A stretch of 64,000 bases of DNA from Pinus tabuliformis (taxonomy: Eukaryota; Streptophyta; Pinopsida; Pinales; Pinaceae): assembly GCA_031772625.1 (NCBI GenBank), contig CM062805.1:511046102-511110101 (forward strand), written 5' to 3'. A program made the translations under genes and the position numbers. Every line of letters begins with the position of its first letter. Position 1 is the stretch's first letter. Below are positions 10,847-23,020 of the stretch, piece by piece. Below the pieces are notes generated by a model, which ran no database searches, was not told where the DNA came from, and worked only from the letters and a program-made list of their open reading frames with translations.

Positions 10847-12163
10847 ATGTCAGAGGAAGGCTTTGTGGGGCCAGACCCTCAATTCATAGAAAGTTTCCTA
10901 GCTATAAAGCCTATGGTAGAAGAAATGTATAAGGACTTTTGAAAGCATAAGGATGAAGACTCTTTAGGTTATAAACAAGATAAAGAAGAAGATGAGTCTC
11001 ACTTCCATGAACACTCCAAAGGAAAAGGGAAAGAGGAAAGCTTTCTCACACCTCCTAATAGCCCTGTGCATAATAAGAAAGCATCTTTGATCAAGTTAGA
11101 TGTTAAGTTTGATTTTCCTATATATGATGGAGAGCTAAATGTTGAAAAGTTGGACAATTGGATTAGACAAATTGATGTGTATTGCAGGGTATAGAACATA
11201 GACTCAGACAAGAGTAAGATTTAGCTGGCAAGCGTACGCCTAGGAGGCACTGCCTTGGTTTGGTGGGAAGGAAAAACCCAAGCTGATATGAAAAGACATG
11301 GTAAGACTATCTCTGTTTGGAGTGAATTTGTTTCTACAATCAAAAAGCAGTTCTATCCATTGGCCTACATGCAACAAGCCATGATGAGTTGGCAAACTCT
11401 TCGATAGTTGAAAGGGCAAAGTGTGCAAGGGTATACTCGAGAATTTAGAAAGAGAGCGTTGATTTTGGGTATCTCATTAGACTCACCAGAGACACTTTTG
11501 AAGTACATTGGTCGTCTACACAGCTACATGAGGCATACCATCATCATGTTTAATCCCACTAGTATAGATGAGGTATCTGTACAAGCTAAACTTCTAGAAG
11601 CTAGAGGAAAGAATGGAACTCCAGAAGTTGGGGGACCATCCCAACCCATTGCAAGCAAGAGCAAGGAGAAAAGAAAGCAAAAGTGGAAAGCAAGGAAGGC
11701 TAACACTGCACAGAAAAGTAAAGCTTCATGCACTCACTATAAAAAGGATGGGCATGATGATGAGAATTGTTGGATTCTGCATCCAGAGGTGAGACCTAAA
11801 AAGTCCAAGGGCAAGAACAAGAAGACTGTTGTAGCTATTCAGAAAGATTTGGGGTCAGACTCAGGAGATGAAACAACTGTTGCAGCCATAGGTATAAAAG
11901 GTAAGAATTCTGAAGCATCTACTAGTAATTCTACTCAATATGTTATTGATGAAGAAAACGAGAGAAAAGGACATGAGCTTTTCCATATTCGAGTCATTTC
12001 CAAAAATCAAAAGATTGATACTTTGTTTGATAGTGGCTCACAAGTAAATTTGATTTCTAAAGAAATTATAAAGAAAATGGGATTAGCAACTACAACTCAC
12101 AAGAAACCATACCCATTAGGATGGTTGAATGATAAAGCACAACTACAGGTGACTAGACAGTGA
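10847..12163 (+). pseudogene. Gag and protease region of element A
   Basis: Gag opens with MSEEGFVGPDPQFIE, followed by a charged linker and the capsid-like retrotransposon Gag domain (about 11100-11560: FDFPIYDGELNVEKLDNW, then WWEGKTQ and FVSTIKKQFYPLAYMQQA). A basic stretch and a CCHC-like segment (CTHYKKDGHDDENC) follow near 11730-11770 and probably bind RNA. The protease core is at about 12010-12100, with the active-site triplet in LFDSGSQVNLIS. Gag forms the particle and the protease cuts the polyprotein. Start chosen at the first ATG after the primer site that gives the typical N-terminal sequence. Broken. Confidence 0.85.
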
Positions 12164-12479
12164 AAACTCAAGTTTTCTTTTGGGTCAGCATTTGTAGGTG
12201 AGGTTGAGTTAGACATAATTCCTTTGTATATATGTGGAATTGTTTTAGGAATTCGTTACTTGTATGATAGAAAGGTTATTTTCTATAGAGCTGAGAACAA
12301 GTATCTACTTGTCAAAGATGGAATCAAATACTTTGTAAGAGCTCATAAGCTCAAGAATAATTATACTCCCATAAACTCAGGACAGATGAAAAGAATGATA
12401 CATTCATGCAAACAATTCTTACTAATGGTTGTAAAGGAAAAGAAACCTGATAAAACCAATGTATTTGATGGCTGTAATG

Positions 12480-13870
12480 CTGAACAACAAGCTGATATAG
12501 AAAAGGTTGTTTCAGAGTATGATGTCTTATTTCAAGAACCTAAAGGTCTGCCACCCAAAAAGGGAATAGTACATGATATTATTTTGCAGCAAGATGTTCC
12601 ATTGCCTAACATTGGGATGTACAGGTTGTTTGCTTTAGAGAATGTTGAAATCAAGAAGCAGGTGTAGGAGTTGCTTGAGAAAGGGTTCATCAGGCCTAGC
12701 ACATCACCATGTGGGTCACCAATCATTTTGGTGAGAAAGAAAGATGGCTCGTGGAGAATGTGTATTGATTACCGAGCACTGAATAAGATAACAATAAAAA
12801 ATCGTTATCCCCTTCCTCGCATAGATGATCTTTTAGATAAATTAAAGGAAGTTGTTTATTTCACCAAGCTGTATTTGCACAGCGGATACCATCAGGTCAG
12901 GGTTGCAGAGCAAGATGCATGGAATATTGCTTTCAAAACAAAGCAGGGATTGTATGAATGGCTTGTTTTGCCTTATGGCTTGACCAATGCTCCTACCACT
13001 TTCGTGAGATTAATGAATGATGTACTTAGAGCTTTTCTTGATGATTTTGTTATTGTATATCTGGATGACATTCTGATTTTTAGTAAAACGTGGGAAGAAC
13101 ATTTAAAGCATGTTAAGCAGACACTAGACATTTTGAAAAGAGAAAAACTTTATGTTAAACTCTCAAAATGTGAATTTGGAAAAACATCTCTAAACTACTT
13201 GGGTCATATAGTAGGGGGAGGTGAATTGAAAATAGATCCCTCTAAAGTGGCAGTCATCGTAAACTGGCCTACACCCAAGTCTGCTACAGAAGTGAGAAGC
13301 TTCTTAGGAGGAGCACAATATTGGAGGAAGTTCATTTCTAACTTTTCCTCAATTGCAGCTCCCTTACATGCTTTAACAAGATTGAATAAGGTGTTTCATT
13401 GGGGAGGAAAACATCAAAAAGCCTTTGACACCTTGAAAGAAAAGATTAGTACAACACCTGTACTAGCACTGCCAGATCTACAAAGACCATTTGAGATCCA
13501 AACTAATGGCAATGACTATGCCATGGGAGCAGTGTTGACACAGCACTGTAAACCCATATGTTATCATTCTGAAACTTTTAATCCTGCAGTAGTTAACTAT
13601 CCTACATCTGATAAAGAATTGTATGCATTAGTTCAAAGTGTGAAAAAGTGGAAACATTACTTAATGGGCAAAGAGACAGTACTACATACTGATCATCAAC
13701 CACTTCAATATCTACACTCCCAAACTAAGTTGCAGCAATCAAGACATTACAGATGGATGGGTTTCCTACAACAGTTTCATTTAGTCATCAGATATGAAAA
13801 CAACATACATAACAAGGTTGCAGACATGTTATCTAGACCCATTATAAATGCATCTACCATACTTAAGCAT
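12480..13870 (+). pseudogene. Reverse transcriptase and RNase H of element A
   Basis: Ty3 RT with the linker QADIEKVVSEYDVLFQEPKGLPP, fingers segment [18 protein letters not shown], palm [10 protein letters not shown], the YLDD catalytic box at 13058-13069 and thumb [18 protein letters not shown]. RNase H follows from about 13490, with the [19 protein letters not shown] and [10 protein letters not shown] segments and the final KVADMLSRP near 13830. Domain order and lengths are those of a normal Ty3 pol; most of the stretch reads open. Confidence 0.93.
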
Positions 13871-14019
13871 AATTCTGTGCTACATGAAAGCTACATTGAA
13901 CAATATGCTCAGGATATGGACTTTAAAGATGTATATGCAACTTTGGGTCAAGGAAAAAGAGTAGAAGAATTGGACTATCATGTGAAGGACCGACTCTTAT
14001 ATGGTTGTGGGAAACTCTG

Positions 14020-15331
14020 AATTCCACAAACTGAGAGAGTAAAGATAATTAGGGAAGCACACACTTCTCTAATATCAGGTCACTTTGGGGTAAGTAAAAC
14101 AGTTGCACAGCTACAAGGGTTCTTATATTGGCCGAAAATGAATGATACAGTTTCTAGATATGTAAGAGGGTGTGCTATGTGTGCTAAAAGCAAGCCCAGT
14201 AACAAAAAACTAGGCTTGTACACTCCATTGCCAGTTCCTTTTCACCCTTGCGAAAGTGTTTCCATGGATTTTGTTGGAGGACTGCCTAAATCTAGAAAAG
14301 GTCATGATTATCTATATGTTTTTGTGGATACGTTCAGCAAAATGTGTATTTTGATACCTTGTAATAAACAAATTATAGCTGAGGAGACTGGAAAATTGTT
14401 CTTTGAACATGTATGGGTTCATTTTGGATAACCCACTTCCATTGTATCTGATCGAGACACCCAATTTGTGGGGAAGTTTTGGTCAAGTCTGTGGGAACTG
14501 ATGGACACCAAATTAAAGAAAAGCACAGCTTTCCATCCACAAACAAATGGCCAGATAGAAGTAGTTAATAGGACAATGATCCAGTTACGGGGAGGATATT
14601 GCAGCAAACATCCTAAGCTTTGGGATGAACACGTGTTTTATGTGCAACATGCTTACAACAAAGCAAAACACTCTTCTACACAGAGATCTCCTTCTGAGAC
14701 CTGTTTTGGTTTCACACCAAGGTCTCCTTTGGATTTTGTCTTTGGTAAAGATACCATGGTTGATGGACACAGTGATGTGGACAGGGCAACTAGGTTCATT
14801 GAACGGATCTAGGAGATCCACCAGGCAGTACAGGAACAGATGGAAAGAAGCTAAGCCAAGTACAAGGCTAGGCATGATAAGCATCAGATGGAGCATAGTT
14901 TTCAAGCTGGTCACAAGGTTTGACTATATATCAGCAAGGACAGAATGCAAGGTGAAGGTAAAAAGCTAAAGCCTATCAAGTATGGACCCTTTAGGATACT
15001 TGAGAAGATTTGTGAAAATGCTTTTTGCTGTGATTTACCAGCTTACATGCACATCTACTCAGTCGTAAATGTAGATTGCTTGAGATTGTTTGAACCTTCA
15101 ATGATTGAGGACCCTGAAGAGCAAAGTCAATTGGCTTCTATTGATGACCTGCTACCTAAATATCTTAATGAATTGCAAGAAGATACAATGTTGGGCAGGA
15201 AGGTGAGGACGATGCACAGGGGAGATGTGGAGTACCTCAGGATGGGGCTCAAAGTTTCAAAGCCAAGCAGTGCGAAGTGGATTGAGATTGGGCAAGTGAG
15301 AAAACAATATCCTCACTTAGTCGATGCTTGA
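14020..15331 (+). pseudogene. Integrase and C-terminal tail of element A
   Basis: Integrase with an HHCC zinc-binding region (about 14060-14190, EAHTSLISGHFGVSKT ... CAMCAKSKP) and a DDE core: SMDFVGGLP near 14260, SDRDTQF near 14450 and the TAFHPQTNGQ stretch near 14530. The tail (about 15150-15330) holds RGDVEYLRMGLKVSKPSSAKWIE, which resembles a worn chromodomain (Y-L-x-x-G/W and a KW strand) or a lineage-specific end. Integrase inserts the element DNA; chromodomain tails steer it toward marked chromatin. Broken. Confidence 0.88.
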
Positions 15332-16105
15332 AAACCAACGTTTGGTGGTCCAAAATATTTTTTACTAGGAAGGTCGTGATCCGAATTGGATCCATAAAGA
15401 ACTATCAAAGGAACCGGGACTATATCAGGTTGGGACGAACTTCTAAGAAATCAGAACAACGATCAAAAACACCCCTGAACCAGTGGTAATGGAAGCCAAC
15501 GTGGAATGACGAGGACCTCGGTCAAAGCACGCTGACCGAGTCCCATGGAGACTATGCGGGAGGTGAAATTAGCCCCTGGGAGGCCCGGATTGGGAAACAT
15601 AGGTGGATTTTGATGCGCGACTAGCGCTAGCACTAATCGCGCATCGGTGGGCGAAAAGGCCTGAAATGGGGAAGCCCCGAGCACTCAGTCGCGTGGGGAG
15701 CTAGAGAGCTATAGGGAAAAAGGCAGAAAGGATAAAAGCTAAAGGTGGGACTCGCACTCTAGAAACCTACGATATTGATTGGGGTGCCCTCAAACGGTAA
15801 GCGGTTTTGGATGGAAGTGGAGCAATCCCAATCAATGATCGATGCGTGGCAAGTGGAGGTGAGAGAAAACTACTATTGATCGTGTGCTAACAGTCGAGCA
15901 AGTCAACCGTGTGAAACGTTCTTATGGCGTCAGATCTATAGGCCCCAGATCGGATGGCTGAGATCACGCCCAATGGAGAAGCAGAATCGACGAGGGATTA
16001 AGCCGCAATTTGTAAAGAATTTAGGTTCGTTTTTTACCGCCACGGTGGAGGAAGACTCATTCCATGATGTAATCGAAGAACGAAACCAACGAAGTAGGCT
16101 GGTGC

Positions 16106-16542
16106 TGTTAGGGTCCCACCCTAACCCCCTTATTTATGTCATGGGATCACGTCATAGTCAAGGGTCAATAAAGCCCATATTAATATTTGTAAGTGGTTAA
16201 CCCACAATTAATGGCGGGACCACAGTTAGTTGCAAATGGGCGGTAGTATTAGATAGATGGTATTAATAAAACCCACGGTATTGGCCCGTGGTATTGCATG
16301 TATGAGTCATATATAAAGGATAGAGACTCCCTGCGAGGAGTATCGTGTCTTGTTTTTGTAATCGAGCTCTGCTCTATTGGAGGTTGCCCCCTCGAAGAGG
16401 CCTGTGAACATTTCTCTCTGAATAATAAAATCATTGCTATTCTGTGTTTTGGGTATCTTTTCTTCGCATATTCTGTGTTCTGGGTATATTTTCTCCGCAT
16501 ATTCTGTGTTTGGGTATTACTTTGCAGGTTAAGAGCATAACA
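16106..16542 (+). repeat. Element B 5' LTR
   Basis: 437 bp, tgttaggg...cataaca. A TATA-like tatataaag lies near 16310, a cctcgaagagg hairpin near 16390 and polyadenylation-like aataataaaa at 16421. Three near-repeats of tattctgtgtt..gggtat follow (about 16438-16515). Confidence 0.95.
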
Positions 16543-16544
16543 AG

Positions 16545-16556
16545 TGGTATCAGAGC
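16545..16556 (+). promoter_or_regulatory. Primer-binding site of element B
   Basis: tggtatcagagc begins two bases after the LTR; initiator-Met tRNA type. Confidence 0.93.
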
Positions 16557-17411
16557 ACTTTCCAGGGCTCGGTGGGATCTCCAAATTTTAGCAAATTTTT
16601 TTTTGGCTAGAGATGTGTTCCGGCGTCTTTAAACCACGGGATCTGTCGTTAAGCGCATAAACCTGCAGATTTGGGGAGGCATGCACACAGGAAATACAAG
16701 AGGTGGTCACGTCTATTGGACTCCCTTGTAACCCCTGTGGGTACCCCTTCGAGTAGTAGCGCATTAGACAGAACCGCGCATGGACTATCTTCCACGTACC
16801 CTCTGGGTATATAGGAAGCCCCCTAGCTCCCTTGAAACCTCGCCATAGATAAACCTTCAGCCATCTTGTGGCTACAGTACACTGAGAACAGCACTCGAAG
16901 AGATTACTCGCCCGTACGATAGGGTAGTCGGGTTGTACGGCTAAGGGTACGGTCGATCCTCCTTAGTTAGAGCCCTGAAACATTGGGCCGAGTACTATTG
17001 TCAGACCCTTATGTATATTGCGATCTGTAGCACCTAACACTCCTCAAGACCATAGTTCCCTTTCTATCGGGGGATCACACATCATCTATTCCAGATCAGC
17101 AAGTGCAACAACAGCAGACATCAGCCCCACAGCTCCATCAGATCAGCAACAACAGTTGTTCCACCATTCAGATCTCTCAGATCCACCAGATCGGAGTAGT
17201 TGTGAAGGGTTCCTGTACTTGGATATAATTTTCGCAGGACTTTTGGCGGCATTGACATTTTGAGGATTTGGCGACCGGAGTCTGAGATCTTCCGGGGCGC
17301 TTATTGGTGACCTAGCCCATCAGAATCAGGACGACGAGCTGAGCAAGGTGGTACCATTAAATTTCTTAGTAAAAAAATTTTTGCGGTCCCAATTTTTCAT
17401 CAGGTTGGTGT
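16557..17411 (+). other. Untranslated leader of element B
   Basis: About 850 bp between the primer site and Gag with no convincing coding sequence. The length is large but not unusual for plant Ty3 leaders, which carry packaging and dimerisation signals. Confidence 0.6.
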
Positions 17412-18800
17412 ATGGTAGAAACTCGCGCTCAACCAATGGCCAATGAAAGGATGGACAAAATTGAAGACCAGGTGAACTCCATCCAATTTTCGGTGAACGA
17501 AATACAACATGAGATTAGAGGAATAAGTATCCAGATATAGAACGCACTGAAGGGCAAGGAGCCAGCCCACGAGGAGGTGAATAATGGTCATGAATACCAT
17601 GAGGGTGAGTCTAGCCACTCTCCCCATGTCTAGCACACCCACCCACCACCCAGTCAGTGACCTCCCAAGTTGGATATGCATAAATTTGACGGTTCTCACA
17701 CATCCGCATGGCTAGCACAAATGGAGCAATATTTCCAATTGAATCATATCATAGATGAGAGGACTAAGCTTATGGTGGGCACCATGTACTTGGACAATGA
17801 ACGATGGCAATGGAAGGAATGGCATCAGCATTGCAATGGACATTTTCAGAATTGGGCCCAATTTGCCAAAGCTCTTCGAAATTGCTTTGAACAGGAAGAC
17901 TCTTTTTTGGGGCGTCTCACTAAGCTCCGACAGACGGGTACAGTGGAGGAATATATTACTGCTCTTGAAGCCTTAGCCTTCTGCACTAAGGGTCTCACAG
18001 ATGAGTTCTAGATGGAATGCTTTATCAGCGGTCTTAAAGAAGCCATCAAAGCTCAGGTTCTACTCCACCACCCTCCCACATGGACAGAGGCTTGTCAGGT
18101 AGCTCGTAAGGTGGAACGTGCATTAACAGCCCAATCCAACCGCCCCAACTTCCCCGCTAAAGGTCGTCCCTCACAGGCTCCCAACACGACTCAGACACTT
18201 AAGATTCAAAACGTGTCACCTGCGGAAATGGCCGAAAGAAGGAAGCAAGGACTATGTTACTACTGTGATGAAAAATATTCCCCGGGTCATAAATGCAAAG
18301 AGCCCAAGTTTTTTCAAATAGATGCCACTGACTACAGCTCCACCGAGGAAGATCCACCACTTGAGGAACCAGAGGCGATTGAAGAAGATAACCAAAAGGA
18401 GATTGTATCTAATGAACCAATTATTTCGCTAAATGCATTGGCAGGAATTTCTTCCCCTCAAACTCTCAAAATCAGGGGTTTTCTTAAACATCGCCTAGTA
18501 GTAGTCTTGATTGATAGTGGAAGTACCCATAATTTCATCCATCAAAAGATCGCTGAAGCAGCACATTGTTTTGTCCGGGCAGTCTCTAACTTCCAAGTCC
18601 AGATTGCAGATGGGGGCACAATGAAATGTGAAGGTCGCTGTGAAAATGTCAAACTTCAAATGGGGGATTATCAATTGAAAACCCACATGTTTGCAATACA
18701 CATGGGGGGTTGCGACATTGTCCTAGGCGCGGAATGGCTCCGCACTCTTGGGCCAATCACAATGGATTTCCAGGAGTTATATATGAGTTTTAAGTAGAAC
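17412..18800 (+). pseudogene. Gag and protease region of element B
   Basis: Gag starts with MVETRAQPMANERMDKIEDQ and a short coiled coil. The Gag core follows (about 17670-18110, KFDGSHTSAWLAQMEQYF ... FISGLKEAIKAQVLLHHP). A CCHC zinc knuckle at 18255-18296 (CYYCDEKYSPGHKC) binds RNA. An acidic linker leads to the protease, with LIDSGSTHNFI (active-site triplet at 18513-18521) and the later DIVLGAEWLRTLG strand. Start chosen at the first ATG that gives the coiled coil typical of chromovirus Gag. Few breaks. Confidence 0.92.
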
Positions 18801-18859
18801 AACTCCACACATACCCTCCGTGGACTACAGGCGGGAGCCCCCTCTATCATCAGCTCGCA

Positions 18860-20330
18860 TAGGATGGAAAAATTGTTAAAAAAGGGCCATCATGGAGTGG
18901 TAGCTCAATTTAATGCCATCCAGGTAGTCGACACCATGTCTCTGCCAATTCATCCTGAGATGCAACGGATTTTAAATAAACATCGGACGGTCTTTGACAA
19001 GCCTCATGAGCTTCCACCCTCGCGAGGGGAACATGATCATAGCATCACATTGGTTCGAGGGGCCCAACCCCCAAATGTGCGGCCATACAGATATCCGTTC
19101 ACCCAAAAGAATGAAATAGAAAAAATCATCAAGGAATTGTTGGAAGCAGGTGTCATTCGTCCCAACATTAGTCCTTATTCATCCCCAGTGGTCATGGTCC
19201 TCAAGAAAGATGGGGAGTGGCGGATGTGTCCCGACTTCAGGGCCCTCAATAAGTTGACAGTCAAAGATAAATTTCCCATCCCGGTGGTTGACGATTTGCT
19301 GGACGAACTCAATGGGGCTCAATTCTTCACTAAGTTGGATCTTCACTCAGGCTACCACCAAATTCGCATGAAGGAAGTCGACATTCCCAAGACGGCTTTC
19401 AGAGCTCATGAAGGCCATTATGAGTTCCTGGTCATGCCATTTGGTCTCTGTAATGCCCCCTCTACTTTTCAGAGCCTTATGAATCACCTCCTCAAACCAT
19501 ATCTCAGAAAATTTGTCCTTGTCTTCTTCGATGACATCCTCATCTATAGTGGCACTTGGGCGGCACATCTTCAGCATGTAGATATACTCTTGCAACTGCT
19601 CTGCACGCATAAATTATTTGTCAAGATGTCTAAGTGTTCGTTTGGCATGGAAGAAGTTGAGTATTTGGGCCACATTGTGGGGCGTGAAGGTGTCAAGGTG
19701 GACCCCAAAAAGATCCAAGCAATGCAAGAATGGCCTCAACCTAAGACCTTGAAAAGCTTGAGACGATTTTTGGGTCTCACAGGCTATTATCGTAAATTTG
19801 TCTGCAACTATGGCCGCATAGGGAAGCCCCTAACTCAACTCCTAAAGAAAAATTCCTTCTTCTGGAACAAGGAAGCACAACAGGCATTTACCGCTCTCAA
19901 AACCGCCATGTGTTCCACTCCCGTCTTAGCACTACCTGACTTCACCAAATCCTTTGTCATTGAATGTGATGCTTCGGGTACAGGTATTGGAGCAGTATTA
20001 ATGCAAGAAGGGCGACCATTGGCCTTCACCAGCCAACAACTAAGTGGGAGGAATCTGGGCCAATCTACCTACGAGAAGGAAATGATGGCCATCTTACATG
20101 CAGTCGAGACCTAGCGACCTTACTTGTTGGGGTGACGTTTCCAAATCCGCACAGATCATCATAGTCTTAAATATTTTTTGGAGCAATGCCTATCTTCCCC
20201 ACAACAAAATAAATGGTTAGCCAAAATGCTGGGATATGATTATGAGATCATTTACAAGAAAGGGAAAGACAACAGTGTAGCAGATGCATTGTCGCGCCAA
20301 TTTGAGGAGGAAAGTACTCTGCTCGCAATT
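18860..20330 (+). pseudogene. Reverse transcriptase and RNase H of element B
   Basis: Linker FDKPHELPPSRGEHDH, fingers VLKKDGEWRMCPDFRALN, palm LDLHSGYHQIRM, FFDD catalytic box at 19524-19535 (the FDD variant is common in this group), and thumb YLGHIVGREGVKVDPKKI. RNase H begins near 19960 with the [17 protein letters not shown] strand and ends near 20290 with the VADALSRQ helix. Nearly all conserved blocks of Ty3 RT-RNase H are present at normal spacing. Confidence 0.95.
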
Positions 20331-21772
20331 TCCCTCCCCATTCCAGACTGGATTGAAGAGGCTCGCAGGGAATGGTTTTCACATCCCGGGCTCTCCCAAC
20401 TCATTTCTCAATTGCAGGTAGATCCTAATTCTAGCAAGGGCTACTCGTGGCAGAATGATATTCTTCGCTACAAGGACAGAGTCGTAATATCACCAACATC
20501 CACCCTCAAAAGTCGCATTTTGGCAGAATTGCACTCATCTCCCATTGCAGGACATTCGGGCTTTCAGAAGACGTATGCTCGCACCAGAAGATCATTTTTT
20601 TGGACCGGCATGAAACAGGACATCCTTACTTTCGTAGCAAAATGTGACGTCTGTCAACACCATAAAGGGGAAACCGTCAACACACCAGGCACATTACAAC
20701 CATTGCCCATTCCGGCGTCAATTTGGACGGAGGTCTCCATGGATTTCATTACAGGTCTTCCAAAGTCTGGGAACAAGTCAGTCATCATGGTGGTTGTGGA
20801 CCGACTGTCGAAGTATGCTCATTTCTGCGCCCTACCCCAACCGTTTACACCAACTTTGGTTGCTCAAACTTTCATGGATCAGATCTTCAAATTGCATGGC
20901 ATGCCCACTTCTATTGTGTCCGACCGCGACCCGATCTTCACTAGTAATTTTTGGCAGGAACTCTTCAGAATACAAGGCACTCAACTCAAACTCAGTACTT
21001 CATATCATCCACAAACAGATGGTCAAACCGAAGCCGTCAACAAATGTCTAGAAACCTACCTTAGGTGTTTCACTTCAGAAAAGCAACACCTTTGGGTACA
21101 GTGGTTACCTCTGGCTGAATGGTGGTATAACACCAACTATCATGCCACCACCAAAATGACTCCCTATGAAGCAGTCTATGGTCAACTTCCGCCTTCCCTT
21201 ACTTCTTATCTCACAGGGTGCTCCAAAGTACAAGTCGTGGATCAACTCCTACAACACCGCGCAACCATGCTCGCCCATCTGTGCGAGAATCTTCGTCAAG
21301 CTCAGAACTGTATGAAGCAACAGGCCGACCAACATCGCTCAGAGCGCCAATTTCAAGAAGGGGATCAGGTCTTTTTGAGGCTGCAACCATATAAGCAAAC
21401 ATCACTCAAAGACAAGGGTTGTCAAAAGCTCTCTCCAAAATTCTACGGACCATAGCAAGTACTTCAGCGCATTGGAGAAGTGGCTTACAAATTGGCTTTG
21501 CCACCTACAGCAAAAATCCACCCAGTTTTCCATGTATCATGCCTCAAGAAAGTGATTGGGAACAATTGCCGAGTTCAAACCAGTCTACCTGAATTGGACG
21601 AAGAAGGGTCAATCTGGCTTCAACCTGAACAGGTTCTAGACACACAAGACAAGCACCTGCGCGGCCGCATGATTAAGGAGGTCCTCGTCAAATGGAAAGA
21701 CACCTCTATGGAAAATGCAACTTGGGAACCAGCCACTATTCTTCAGCAGTTTCCGCAGCTTCAGCCTTGAGG
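20331..21772 (+). pseudogene. Integrase and chromodomain of element B
   Basis: HHCC region at about 20525-20670 (ELHSSPIAGHSGFQKT ... CDVCQHHKG), then the DDE core: SMDFITGLP near 20740, SDRDPIF near 20920 and TSYHPQTDGQTEAVNK near 21000-21040. The C-terminal part has the GDQVFLRLQPY motif (about 21360) and the HPVFHVSCLKK strand (about 21520). The chromodomain occupies about 21670-21770 with VLVKWKDTSMENATWEP, including the aromatic and acidic positions used to bind methylated histone tails. Ends in ...QFPQLQP. Few breaks. Confidence 0.95.
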
Positions 21773-21786
21773 ACAAGGCTAGTCTT

Positions 21787-21799
21787 AAGGGGGAGGGCA
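21787..21799 (+). promoter_or_regulatory. Polypurine tract of element B
   Basis: aagggggagggca directly before the 3' LTR; the expected plus-strand primer. Confidence 0.9.
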
Positions 21800-22264
21800 T
21801 GTTAGGGTCCCACCCTAACCCCCTTATTTATGTCATGGGATCACGTCATAGTCAAGATTCAATAAAGCCCATATTAATATTTGTAAGTGGTTAACCCGCA
21901 ATTAATGGCGGGACCACAGTTAGTTGCAAATGGGCGGTAGTATTAGATAGATGGTAAATGGGTGGTAGTATTAGATAGATGGTATTAATAAAACCCACGG
22001 TATTGGCCCGTGGTATTGCATGTATGAGTCATATATAAAGGGTAGAGACTCCCTACGAGGAGTATCGTGTCTTGTTTTTGTAATCGAGCTCTGCTCTATT
22101 GGAGGTTGCCCCCTCGAAGAGGCCTGTGAACATTTTTCTTTGAATAATAAAATCATTGCTATTCTGTGTTTTGGGTATCTTTTCTTTGCATATTCTGTGT
22201 TCTGGGTATCTTTTCTCCGCATATTCTGTGTTTGGGTATTACTTTGCAGGTTAAGAGCATAACA
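21800..22264 (+). repeat. Element B 3' LTR
   Basis: 465 bp. It differs from the 5' LTR by about nine bases and by one tandem duplication of 28 bp (around 21928-21983, unit starting aaatgggcggtagta), which explains the whole length difference. Confidence 0.95.
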
Positions 22265-23020
22265 GGTGCGAGTTACAGGAGGACATGTTGCCACTCCCTG
22301 CGAGCTGATGATGGCGCCAAGCCAGGGAACTCCAAGCACAACTGCAGAAGGTGATTGGACGGAGGCGGAAGAGGAACCAAACAAGCATGGGAATGAATGG
22401 CCTTAAGGCCATGAACAGAGACAGAACACATAGAGAGAGGGATAGAGAACCCTAAGAGATAGAGGAACCAGAATGTCGAGAGGAGGACGAAACACAGAGA
22501 AGCAAAGAAGATAGTGAAGCAAAAGGAGAAGAAGACAGAGGGCCGAGCTAACCAAAGGCAGCATTGAGCACCAAAGAGCTTGAGATATTCAAGCCATCCC
22601 AGAGAGGATCTGTTAGACCAGATAGGTCACAGAGCTGGTATGCAAATGAGTCTGTGCACTCCAGTGGCTTGGGGAATCCAAGAACCACCGTGCTAAGCAA
22701 ATCTGTTTTAGGTGACTCATATTGAGCTCCTACATTGTAATTCTCTGCTTTAAACACAATAAAATAAAGCCACCACTGAAAGCTAAACTAGAGATGTAGT
22801 CTTGGAGGATAGGGTGAACTCCTTATTAATTTATTGTGTTCTTGTGTTTGCTTCTTGTATTTCTTTGTTGTCTTTCCATTGCAATTGTCTGTGTATTGGC
22901 AATCTGATTGATCCGTTGCTAAATAACATAGACACACACACCAAAACATGAGTCTGTAATACCTATATTCAATAATTATTTAACTGAGGTCACTCATAGG
23001 GTGATTATCAGATCATTGCA

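Larger units (their letters stand above)
16106..22264 (+). mobile_element. Element B: Ty3 chromovirus inserted in the 3' LTR of A
   Basis: About 6.2 kb, plus strand, with LTRs 16106-16542 and 21800-22264 and a perfect target duplication ggtgc (16101-16105, 22265-22269). It has an initiator-Met primer site, Gag, protease, RT, RNase H, integrase and a C-terminal chromodomain. LTRs show about 9 differences over 437 aligned bases (about 2%) plus one 28-bp duplication, so this is the youngest large insertion here. It looks nearly whole, with about four breaks. Size, short LTRs and chromodomain suggest a Reina- or Galadriel-like chromovirus; the clade is not settled. Confidence 0.95.
9183..23015 (+). 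mobile_element. Element A: Ty3 retrotransposon inserted in E, itself hosting B
   Basis: Plus-strand Ty3 element with long LTRs of about 1.5 kb (9183-10700, and 15377-23015 split by element B), ends tgatc...gatca, and a perfect 5-bp target duplication ttgca at 9178-9182 and 23016-23020. The primer-binding site matches initiator-Met tRNA use. Parts in order: Gag with a zinc-knuckle-like segment, protease, RT, RNase H, integrase, and a C-terminal tail resembling a degenerate chromodomain. The empty site is visible in the second unit of E near 43830. LTRs differ by roughly 12-14% in the stretches compared. The coding region is mostly present with several breaks (about seven). Confidence 0.92.
15377..23015 (+). 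repeat. Element A 3' LTR, split by element B
   Basis: Two halves, 15377-16105 and 22270-23015, together about 1475 bp, align with the 5' LTR. The break falls in ctggcg/gtgcgagttacagg, where element B entered, and the five bases ggtgc are duplicated around it. The LTR ends gatca at 23015 and is followed by ttgca. Confidence 0.92.

Noticed and set aside
16298-16540. Small reading frames in the B LTRs (also at 22020-22384)
   Set aside because: They lie wholly inside LTR regulatory sequence, appear in both LTRs for that reason only, and have no domain.
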